Source: Sphingomonas sp. BAUL-RG-20F-R05-02 (GTDB lineage Bacteria > Pseudomonadota > Alphaproteobacteria > Sphingomonadales > Sphingomonadaceae). From it: a DNA stretch of 64,000 bases. Positions within the stretch are counted from its first letter, which is position 1. Each line of letters starts with the position of its first letter. The DNA lies in assembly GCF_022662305.1 (NCBI RefSeq), contig NZ_JAKNQH010000008.1:1-64000 (forward strand), given 5' to 3'. The position numbers and the translations under genes are program-made. Under the pieces are notes generated by a model. That model saw only the letters and a list, made by a program, of their open reading frames with translations, was not told the origin of the DNA and searched no databases. This document shows positions 39,876 to 47,354 of this stretch, one piece after another.

Positions 39876-40358
39876 TTACGCCGGTTCGGTGGCGACGCCG
39901 TCGGTTTGTGCGGTCCGCCACGACTGCAACCGCGCGGAAAGCGGCGCATCCGCCAGCGCGAGGATCGCGGCGGCCAGCAGCGCCGCGTTCTTGGCGCCGG
40001 CCTTGCCGATCGCGAGCGTGCCGACGGGGATCCCGGCGGGCATCTGAACGATCGAATACAGGCTGTCGAGGCCGCTCAGTGCCTTGGACTGAACCGGTAC
40101 GCCGAGCACCGGCAGATGCGTCATCGCCGCCGCCATACCGGGCAGATGCGCCGCGCCGCCGGCGCCCGCAATGATGACCTTGAGGCCGCGCCCGGCCGCT
40201 TCGCCGGCATAATCGTAGAGCCGCTGCGGGGTGCGATGTGCGGAGACGACCCTGCTCTCATGCGGGATGCCGAGTTCGCTCAACAGATCCGCGGCGTGGC
40301 GCATCGTCTCCCAATCGGAAGTGCTGCCCATGATGATGCCGACCTGCGGTTCCATCAT
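39876..40358 (-). CDS. purE: N5-carboxyaminoimidazole ribonucleotide mutase
   Basis: A 160-residue class I PurE that moves the carboxyl group from N5-CAIR to C4 to give CAIR. Motifs are [19 protein letters not shown] at the start, [11 protein letters not shown] and [27 protein letters not shown], which holds the substrate phosphate and carboxylate sites. The end ([12 protein letters not shown]) forms the octamer helix. It is the first gene of the purE-purK pair. Directly upstream lies the divergent FAH-family gene, about 100 bases away, so a shared promoter gap is likely. Confidence 0.97.
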   Translation of the reverse strand: MMEPQVGIIMGSTSDWETMRHAADLLSELGIPHESRVVSAHRTPQRLYDYAGEAAGRGLKVIIAGAGGAAHLPGMAAAMTHLPVLGVPVQSKALSGLDSLYSIVQMPAGIPVGTLAIGKAGAKNAALLAAAILALADAPLSARLQSWRTAQTDGVATEPA

Positions 40359-40459
40359 CTGCCCCTAGCGAGGCCGCGCGGCAAGGGCAACGGCGGAAAG
40401 CGGGTCGACAGCTTCGGCGAGAGGGTTATGTTCGGCCCATAACAAGCAGGAGAGCGCGC

Positions 40460-41464
40460 ATGAAACTGGCCAGCCTCGAAGGGGGCCGCGACGGCCGCCT
40501 TGTCGTCGTCTCGAACGATCTCGCCTGGTGCGCCGATGCGGCGCATATCGTGCCGACCCTGCAAGCCGCGCTCGACGATTGGGACCAGGTGGTTACCGTT
40601 CTCCAGAACCTCGCCACCGATCTTGAGCATGAAACGATCCCGATGCGGCGCTTCCACGAACATGCCGCCGCCGCCCCCCTGCCCCGCGCCTATCAATGGG
40701 CGGACGCCTCGGCCTATGTGAACCACGTCGCGCTGGTGCGGCAGGCGCGCGGCGCGGAGGTGCCTGACAGCTTCTGGCATGATCCGCTGTTGTACCAGGG
40801 CGGATCGGACGGGTTCCTCGGCCCTCGCGACCCGATCCCGCTTGCCGACGAAAGCTGGGACCTCGACCTGGAGGCCGAGGTGGTGGTGGTGACCGGCGAC
40901 GTGCCCGCCGGCGCCACTCGCGAAGAAGCACTGGGCGCAATCCGGCTGGTCGGCCTCGCCAACGACGTGTCGCTGCGCGCGCTGATTCCGGGCGAAGTCG
41001 CCAAGGGGTTCGGGTTTTTCCAATCGAAGCCGGCAAGCGCGCTGTCGCCGGTGTTGGTCACGCCCGAGGCGCTCGGCGACTGGTGGCAAGACGGCAAGCT
41101 CCACCGACGCATCAACGTCGACGTCAATGGCAGCCCACTCGGTCGGGTCGAGGCGGGTGTCGACATGACGTTCGATTTCGGTGCGCTGGTCGCGCATGCG
41201 GCGAAGACACGCGCGCTGGCGGCGGGGACGATCATCGGCTCTGGAACCGTCTCCAACCGCGATGCAGACGGTGGCCCCGGCAAGCCGATCGTCGAAGGTG
41301 GCGTCGGCTATGCCTGCATCGCCGAACAGCGCAGCGTCGAAACGATCCGGGGCGGGCAACCGTCCACGCCGTTCCTCAAACGCGGCGATACCGTGCGGAT
41401 CTGGGCCGAAGACGATAGGCATCATGCCATCTTCGGCGTAATCGAGCAGACCGTCGGCGAATAA
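40460..41464 (+). CDS. Fumarylacetoacetate hydrolase family protein
   Basis: A 334-residue protein of the FAH superfamily, which includes C-C hydrolases and isomerases of aromatic-ring degradation products. It has the FAH metal motif region LDLEAEVVVVTGDVPAGATREEAL (ExE type) and the later core LANDVSLRALIPGE, AKGFGFFQSKPASALSPVLVTPE and GTIIGSGTVSNRDADGG. The N-terminal domain of about 75 residues resembles that of true fumarylacetoacetases. No hmgA or maiA gene of tyrosine breakdown is next to it, so the substrate is unknown. ATG 40460 is preceded by GCAGGAGAG. Confidence 0.87.
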   Translation: MKLASLEGGRDGRLVVVSNDLAWCADAAHIVPTLQAALDDWDQVVTVLQNLATDLEHETIPMRRFHEHAAAAPLPRAYQWADASAYVNHVALVRQARGAEVPDSFWHDPLLYQGGSDGFLGPRDPIPLADESWDLDLEAEVVVVTGDVPAGATREEALGAIRLVGLANDVSLRALIPGEVAKGFGFFQSKPASALSPVLVTPEALGDWWQDGKLHRRINVDVNGSPLGRVEAGVDMTFDFGALVAHAAKTRALAAGTIIGSGTVSNRDADGGPGKPIVEGGVGYACIAEQRSVETIRGGQPSTPFLKRGDTVRIWAEDDRHHAIFGVIEQTVGE

Positions 41465-41487
41465 GACAGGGGGCAGGTTTGCGAGCG

Positions 41488-43170
41488 ATGAAGGCGATGC
41501 TGGCGGCGGCGCTGCTCGCGCTGGCCGGCGGTTCGGTCGCGCAGGCCGCGTCGCCGCAGCGCGCGACCGCACACAAGACGGTGAAGGGCAAGGCGGCGAA
41601 GCACCGCAAGGCACGCCGCCCGCGCCACCACGCCGCCGCCGCCCCCGAGGTCGTCGCCGAAGTCGCGTCGTGCATCCCGCCCGCGACGCCGATCGCGGGG
41701 GCGGTGCCGACCCCGCTCGATCTGTACGGCCCGATCTTCACCGCCGTGCAGGCCGCGCGGCTGTATCCGGACAGCAAGAGCTTCGCCGACGCGACCCCGC
41801 TGCGCCCGCATGCCGCGATCCTCGCCAACTGGTGCGCGACGCAACCCGAGACGCCGGACCAGTTGCATGCCTTTGTCCAGCGCAACTTCACCGTGCCGAT
41901 GGCGGCGCCGACTCCGCCGGCCGACCCGTCGCGCCCACCGGTGCAGGACCATATCGCCGCATTATGGCCGCACCTGACGCGCCCGCCGCTCGTCGCGACA
42001 CCCGGCGGCTCCGCGCTGTCACTGCCGGAACGCTATGTCGTGCCGGGCGGCCGCTTCCGCGAGATGTATTACTGGGACAGCTATTTCACGATGCTGGGCC
42101 TGAAGGCGGACGGGCATGGCGACCTCGTCGACTCGATGCTGGCTGATTTCGTGTCGCTGGTCGAACGCTATGGCCATATCCCCAACGGCACGCGCAGCTA
42201 TTATGTCGAACGCTCGCAGCCGCCGGTGCTGTATCTGATGATGGCGCTGTCCGACACGCACGACCCCGCGATCGAGGCGCGCCGGCTAAAGGCGTTGATC
42301 CGCGAGCATGACTTCTGGATGCAGGCCGAGCATGTCGTGACGATGCCGGACGGCAGCGTGCTCAACCGCTATTACAGCCACGCCGACCGCCCGCGCGAGG
42401 AATCGTGGCGCGAGGACGTCGCCCTTCAGGCGCGTACCGGGCGGGACGCCGGGCCGCTGTACCGCGACATCCGCGCTGCGGCCGAAAGCGGCTGGGATTT
42501 CAGCTCGCGCTGGTTCGCCGACGGTAAGACGCTGGCGACGATCGACACCACCAACGTCGTGCCGGTCGATCTCAACAGCCTGCTGTACGGCATGGAGGGT
42601 GCGATCGCCGATTCCTGTCGGGGCGACGGCGATGTGGAATGCGCCAAACGCTTCGACGCGCTCGCCAACGCACGCCGCGCGGCGGTGGAGAAGTGGCTGT
42701 GGGACGACAAGGGCGGCCGGTACGGTGACTGGGATATCGCCAGGCACGCTTTGCGCCGGGGTCTGAGCGCCGCCACCGCCTTTCCGCTGTTCACCGGACT
42801 TGCCGCGCAGGACCGGGCGGAGATCGTCGCGTCGACCATTTCGGACTCGCTGGTCGCGCCGGGTGGCCTTCGCACCACGCAGGCGCGCACCGGCGAGCAA
42901 TGGGATGCGCCCAACGGCTGGCCGCCGCTGCAATGGATCGCGATTGAGGGACTGAACCGCGCCGGCCACGAGACGGCGGCGCGCGAACTGGCGCAGCGTT
43001 TCCTCGCGACGGTGTTGCACGAATACCGGGCGAGCGGGCGGATGCTGGAGAAATACGATGTCGAGCAGGCCCGACCCGGCGGCGGCGGCGAGTATGCGTT
43101 GCAGGACGGCTTTGGCTGGACCAACGGCGTGGTGCGCGCGCTGATCGCACGCTACGGCAGGGCCCAGTGA
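41488..43170 (+). CDS. treA: Periplasmic alpha,alpha-trehalase (GH37)
   Basis: A 560-residue secreted enzyme that cleaves trehalose into two glucose molecules. A signal peptide (about 1-21, cleavage after AQA) precedes a basic, Ala/His-rich linker of about 35 residues (KTVKGKAAKHRKARRPRHH). The GH37 (alpha/alpha)6 barrel carries both trehalase signatures: PGGRFREMYYWDSYF near 190 and QWDAPNGWPPLQ near 470. Conserved acids in DSYF and the end GEYALQDGFGWTNGV are present. ATG 41488 is used; a TTG at 41479 in the same frame is closer to AGGGGGCAGG. It follows the FAH-family gene by about 20 bases. Confidence 0.93.
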   Translation: MKAMLAAALLALAGGSVAQAASPQRATAHKTVKGKAAKHRKARRPRHHAAAAPEVVAEVASCIPPATPIAGAVPTPLDLYGPIFTAVQAARLYPDSKSFADATPLRPHAAILANWCATQPETPDQLHAFVQRNFTVPMAAPTPPADPSRPPVQDHIAALWPHLTRPPLVATPGGSALSLPERYVVPGGRFREMYYWDSYFTMLGLKADGHGDLVDSMLADFVSLVERYGHIPNGTRSYYVERSQPPVLYLMMALSDTHDPAIEARRLKALIREHDFWMQAEHVVTMPDGSVLNRYYSHADRPREESWREDVALQARTGRDAGPLYRDIRAAAESGWDFSSRWFADGKTLATIDTTNVVPVDLNSLLYGMEGAIADSCRGDGDVECAKRFDALANARRAAVEKWLWDDKGGRYGDWDIARHALRRGLSAATAFPLFTGLAAQDRAEIVASTISDSLVAPGGLRTTQARTGEQWDAPNGWPPLQWIAIEGLNRAGHETAARELAQRFLATVLHEYRASGRMLEKYDVEQARPGGGGEYALQDGFGWTNGVVRALIARYGRAQ

Positions 43171-43180
43171 GCAAGGCTTC

Positions 43181-43597
43181 GTGACCGTCGTTACCGGGCG
43201 CGATGCGATGATCGCGGGCATGGCGCCTGTCCTGCGCGAGGGATGCTTCGTGTTCTGCACCGCGCCCGACCTCGAACGCTTCGGAGCCGATGCGATCAGC
43301 CTGTTCCGCGAGGATGAGGGCTGGTCCGCGATCCTGCCGCTCGATCGCGCAGTCGTGCTTGGCTTTGATTGCGCCACACCGATGCGCCAGATCACGTTGC
43401 AGGTGTTCTCCGCGCTCGGCGGCGTCGGGCTGACCGCGGCGGTGGCGGGCGCGCTCGCCGGGGCGGGCATCGCCTGCAACATGGTCTCGGCGTTCCACCA
43501 CGATCACGCCTTCGTCCCCGCCGCGCATGCCGATCGCGCGCTTGCCATGTTGCAACGGCTGCAGGCGGACGTTGCCGTCGCCTCGTCCGCCGACTAA
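43181..43597 (+). CDS. ACT domain-containing protein (COG3602-like)
   Basis: A 138-residue protein made of an N-terminal half (GMAPVLREGCFVFCTAP, DAISLFREDEGWSAILP) and an ACT half (ATPMRQITLQVFSALGGVGLTAAVAGALAGAGIACNMVSAFHHDHAFVPAAHADRALAML). ACT domains bind amino acids or related ligands. This arrangement is the DUF2241/ACT_7 type, with no known enzyme. Start is GTG 43181, 10 bases after the trehalase stop, so it may be cotranscribed. The final His/Val-rich loop (AFHHDHAFVPA) is typical of the family. Confidence 0.8.
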   Translation: MTVVTGRDAMIAGMAPVLREGCFVFCTAPDLERFGADAISLFREDEGWSAILPLDRAVVLGFDCATPMRQITLQVFSALGGVGLTAAVAGALAGAGIACNMVSAFHHDHAFVPAAHADRALAMLQRLQADVAVASSAD

Positions 43598-43624
43598 GGC
43601 GCGCCTCCGGGGCCACGTCCTCGT

Positions 43625-43681
43625 ACCGCCCACGCGGTTGCATGTCCGGGACGACCCGGCTTCTCAACTCGGGAGGGCGGT
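43625..43681 (+). promoter_or_regulatory. Guanidine-II (mini-ykkC)-like leader of the SMR exporter gene
   Basis: Two GC-rich hairpins precede the gene. The second, CCGGG-ACGA-CCCGG (43646-43659), has the ACGA loop that defines mini-ykkC hairpins. The first, ACCGC-CCAC-GCGGT (43625-43638), has a different loop. Its left arm ACCGCCC (43625-43631) is the exact complement of GGGCGGT (43675-43681), which overlaps the ribosome-binding region before the ATG at 43682. Hairpin 1 would therefore compete with an arm that hides the RBS, as a guanidine-II switch is expected to work. Guanidine binding is inferred. Confidence 0.5.
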
Positions 43682-43996
43682 ATGCCCTGGATTGCACTGA
43701 CCATCGCCGGACTGCTCGAAATCGTATGGGCGTATGCCATGAAACAATCGGCCGGCTTTACGAAGCCCGGACCGGCCGCGGTGACGATCGTCGCGGTAAT
43801 CGCGAGCTTCAGCCTGCTCGGCTATGCAATGCGGACCCTGCCGCTCGGCAGTGCGTACATGATCTGGACCGGCATCGGTGCGCTTGGCGCATTCGTGCTG
43901 GGCATCGTCCTGCTTGGTGAAGCGGCGACGCCGGGGCGGCTGGTCGGCGCGGGGCTGCTGCTGGCAGGATTGCTGATCCTCAAGGTGACGTCTTAA
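43682..43996 (+). CDS. SMR-family exporter, Gdx/SugE-like (guanidinium) type
   Basis: A 104-residue inner-membrane protein with four helices. It has the SugE/Gdx pattern PWIALTIAGLLEIVWAYAMKQSAGFTKPGPA with proton-coupled Glu13, then YAMRTLPLGSAYMIWTGIGALGAFVLGIVLLGEAATPGRLVGAGLLLAGLLILK. The WTGIGALG and LLEIVWAY blocks favour the guanidinium-exporting Gdx subfamily over the broad multidrug EmrE/QacE type, and the mini-ykkC-like leader agrees. It functions as an antiparallel homodimer in the family. ATG 43682 directly follows GGGAGGGCGGT. Confidence 0.9.
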   Translation: MPWIALTIAGLLEIVWAYAMKQSAGFTKPGPAAVTIVAVIASFSLLGYAMRTLPLGSAYMIWTGIGALGAFVLGIVLLGEAATPGRLVGAGLLLAGLLILKVTS

Positions 43997-44078
43997 AGCG
44001 GATGCCGAAGCGGCATGACGAGCCGCTGCGCGCACTCGCGCGACACGGCCCGCACGCCAGTGGGTTCGGCGAGCTGCC

Positions 44079-47000
44079 TTAATGAAAATCGTGGCTTTTT
44101 ACCGGAATCGCCGGCTTCTCGCGGTAATGCCAGTCGATCCGGCCACGCTTCCACTCCGGGTCGCGCGGGTCGATGGTACCGCCGTGCGTCGCACCATCGC
44201 CGGGCATGGTGAGGCGCGGCAGTTCGATGTCGCCAACCTGGCCGAGCAGACCGGTAAGATCGACAACGCGGTCGGCGACGACATGGATCACCAGCCCCTC
44301 CTTCTGTACGCGCCCGATGATCGAGACCATCGTCGCGGTCATCACGGTGCGGCGCTGCGCCTCGAACCGGTCGGGCCACAGGATACCGTTGGCGACGCCG
44401 GTCTCGTCCTCGATGGTGATGAACAGCACGCCCTTCGCACTGCCCGGCCGCTGCCGCACGAGGATGATCCCCGCCACCTCGACACGCGCGCCGTCCCTTA
44501 TGTGTTGAAGGTCGCCGCATGCGCGGATACCGCGCCGGGTGAGGTCGCCGCGCAGGAAGGTGAGCGGATGCGCGCGCAGCGAGAGTTGCGTCGCGCGGTA
44601 ATCCTCCACCACCTCACGCCCGGCGGTGAGCGCGGCGAGCACGACCGGCGGCTCGATGCCCGATGCGCGCGCATCCGCGGCGGCGAACAGCGGCAGCGGC
44701 TTTGCGCCGAGCCCACGCACCGCCCACAACGCCTGCCGCCGATCAAGCCCGAGTGCATGGAACGCATCGGCCCGCGCGAGCTTCTCGAGCGCGAGCGTCG
44801 ACAGTTTCGCACGCCGCCACAGGTCCTCGACCGAAGCGAACGGCCGCTCGTCGCGCGCGAGCACGATGCGGCCGACGTCCGCGCCGGCCAGCCCCGAGAC
44901 GATACGCAGGCCGAGGCGGAGCGGTGCCAGCAGACCGCTCGGGGCTGGCGTGAGGATGGTGTCCCACTCGCTCGTGTTGATGCACGGCGGCAGCACCGTA
45001 ACGCCATGCTCGCGCGCATCGCGGACGATCTGTGCGGGGGCGTAGAACCCCATCGGCTGTGCATTGAGCAAGGCGGCGCAGAATACGTCGGGGTGATGAT
45101 GCTTCATCCAGCATGAAGCGTAGGCGATCTTGGCAAAGCTCGCCGCGTGGCTTTCGGGGAAGCCGTAGCTGCCGAACCCCTCGATCTGCTTGACCAGCCG
45201 CTCGGCGAATTCCTGGGTGATGCCGTTCCTGCGCATCCCCTTGATGAGATCGTCGCGGAACTCACCGACACCGCCGGTTTTCTTGAACGTGGCCATCGCC
45301 TTACGCAGCTTGTCGGCCCGGGTCGGCGGAAAGCCAGCACCGATGATCGCGACCTGCATCGCCTGTTCCTGGAACAGCGGCACGCCGAGCGTCTTTTTCA
45401 GGACGCTTTTCAACTTCGTGCTGGGATATTCGATCTCTACCTTGCCCTCGCGCTCCTGCTCGCGGCGTTTGAGATATGGGTGCACCATGTCTCCCTGGAT
45501 CGGCCCCGGCCGCACGATCGCCACCTGAATGGCGATGTCATAGAAGTTCGTCGGCTTCATGCGCGGCAGCATCGACATCTGGGCGCGGCTCTCGATCTGG
45601 AACACGCCGAGCGTGTCCGCCCGCTGGATCATCTCGTACACCGCAGGATCGTCGACCTGCATTTCCGGACCGGACATCACGAGGTTCAGCCCCTTGTGCG
45701 CGCGCAGCAGCTCAAAGCAGCGCCGCATGCAGCCGAGCATGCCGAGGCCGAGGATATCCACCTTCATGAAGCTGAGATACTCTATGTCGTTCTTTTCCCA
45801 CTCGATTACGCGGCGATCGACCATCGCCGCAGGTTCGATCGGGATCAGCGAATCCAGCCGGTCCCGCGTCAGCACGAAGCCGCCGGGATGCTGCGAGAGA
45901 TGCCGCGGCGTGCCGATCAACTGCGCGGCCAGGCTGAGCGCAAGCGCAAGCCGCGGTTCCGTCTTATCGAGGTTGAGCGCTTCGACATGTTCGTCGGGAA
46001 CGCCCTCGCTCGACCAGCCCCAGATCTGGCTGGCAAGTCCTGCGGTGACGTCCTCGGCCAGGCCCAGAGCCTTGCCGACTTCACGGATGCTGCCCCGCGA
46101 GCGAAAACGGCTGACGACGGCCGTCAACGCAGCATGATGATGGCCGTACGTATCATAGATCCACTGGATCACTTCCTCACGACGTTCGTGCTCGAAATCG
46201 ACGTCGATGTCGGGCGGCTCCCCACGATCTTCCGACAGAAATCGCTCGAACAGCAACTGGTGCCTGACCGGGTCTATCGAGGTGATGTCGAGCACGAAAC
46301 AGATTACGGAATTTGCCGCCGAACCGCGCCCCTGGCACAAAATACCTTGGCTACGGGCGTATTGCACGATGGAATGAACTGTCAGAAAATAGGCGGCATA
46401 ACCCCAGTGCTTGACCAGTTTAAGTTCCTTTGTCAGCAGTTTGCGATAGGCCGCACTTGGCCGCGCATCTTTACTTCTGATGTTAAGCGCGCGCCACGCC
46501 AACTTCTCCAGCGCCTTTTGTGGGCTGTGCCCGCTCATCACCAACTCATCGGGATATTGGTGACCGAGTTCGCGCAACGAAAAGGTGCAGCGCTCCGCGA
46601 TCGCGGCGCTGGCCGCGATTGCGTGCGGAAAGCGACGGAAGCGGCGCGCCATCTCCCCCGGACTTTTAAGATGCCGGTCGGCGCTGCGTTCGCGGCGAAA
46701 GCCCAATGCGTCGATGGTGCATTTCTCCCGGATCGCGGTAACGACATCCTGCAACATGCGCCGTTCGGGCAGGTCGTACAGCACGTCGCCGCTGGCGAGC
46801 GGCGTCAGCCCGAAACGCCGCGCGGCATGGTCGAGTGCGTGCAGGCGTGCCACGTCGCCGGGGCGGCGCAACTGGGTGAGGCAAACGTGGCCGCGCGTGC
46901 CGAACACGTCCGCCATCCACCGCAACGCTACCGCATCCGCGCCGGCGATGCCGGGCACCAGCGCCGTCACCAGCCCATCGGCATACGCCGCGACATCCTC

Positions 47001-47354
47001 CCAATGCAGAAAGCAGCGCCCCTTTTCACCGGCCTTGCGGTCGGCACGGCTCTTGCCGAGCGTGAGCAGCCGCGTGAGGCGACTCCACGCGGCACGGTCC
47101 TCGGGCCAGACCAGCAGCGACGTGCCGTCGACCAGATCAAGCCGACAACCAGGGATCGACCGGATCGCAACGCCGATTTCGGCGAGTTGATCGCAGGCGT
47201 AGAGGGCTTGCACCACTCCGGCGACGGAATTGCGGTCGACGATGCCGAGCGCGGGCAGACCCAATGTCGCAGCGACCTTGAACAGTTCCTCAGGCGACGC
47301 CGCCCCGCGCAGGAACGAATAATGCGTCGTGACCTGGAGTTCGCAGTAGGTCAC
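44079..47354 (-). CDS. dnaE2: Error-prone DNA polymerase DnaE2
   Basis: A 1091-residue C-family DNA polymerase of the SOS mutagenesis cassette. The PHP domain starts TYCELQVTTHYSFLRGAASPEEL. The polymerase core has GYAAYFLTVHSIVQYARSQGILCQGRGSAANSVICFVL, the catalytic acids PPDIDVDFEHERREEV, and VDILGLGMLGCMRR later. The HhH and OB parts end in VVADRVVDLTGLLG. It lacks the clamp-binding tail of DnaE1, as expected for DnaE2, which relies on ImuB. Start is GTG 47354, whose bases overlap the imuB stop (GTGA). The frame runs back to 48476, but that part is antisense-like noise over imuB. Confidence 0.95.
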   Translation of the reverse strand: MTYCELQVTTHYSFLRGAASPEELFKVAATLGLPALGIVDRNSVAGVVQALYACDQLAEIGVAIRSIPGCRLDLVDGTSLLVWPEDRAAWSRLTRLLTLGKSRADRKAGEKGRCFLHWEDVAAYADGLVTALVPGIAGADAVALRWMADVFGTRGHVCLTQLRRPGDVARLHALDHAARRFGLTPLASGDVLYDLPERRMLQDVVTAIREKCTIDALGFRRERSADRHLKSPGEMARRFRRFPHAIAASAAIAERCTFSLRELGHQYPDELVMSGHSPQKALEKLAWRALNIRSKDARPSAAYRKLLTKELKLVKHWGYAAYFLTVHSIVQYARSQGILCQGRGSAANSVICFVLDITSIDPVRHQLLFERFLSEDRGEPPDIDVDFEHERREEVIQWIYDTYGHHHAALTAVVSRFRSRGSIREVGKALGLAEDVTAGLASQIWGWSSEGVPDEHVEALNLDKTEPRLALALSLAAQLIGTPRHLSQHPGGFVLTRDRLDSLIPIEPAAMVDRRVIEWEKNDIEYLSFMKVDILGLGMLGCMRRCFELLRAHKGLNLVMSGPEMQVDDPAVYEMIQRADTLGVFQIESRAQMSMLPRMKPTNFYDIAIQVAIVRPGPIQGDMVHPYLKRREQEREGKVEIEYPSTKLKSVLKKTLGVPLFQEQAMQVAIIGAGFPPTRADKLRKAMATFKKTGGVGEFRDDLIKGMRRNGITQEFAERLVKQIEGFGSYGFPESHAASFAKIAYASCWMKHHHPDVFCAALLNAQPMGFYAPAQIVRDAREHGVTVLPPCINTSEWDTILTPAPSGLLAPLRLGLRIVSGLAGADVGRIVLARDERPFASVEDLWRRAKLSTLALEKLARADAFHALGLDRRQALWAVRGLGAKPLPLFAAADARASGIEPPVVLAALTAGREVVEDYRATQLSLRAHPLTFLRGDLTRRGIRACGDLQHIRDGARVEVAGIILVRQRPGSAKGVLFITIEDETGVANGILWPDRFEAQRRTVMTATMVSIIGRVQKEGLVIHVVADRVVDLTGLLGQVGDIELPRLTMPGDGATHGGTIDPRDPEWKRGRIDWHYREKPAIPVKSHDFH

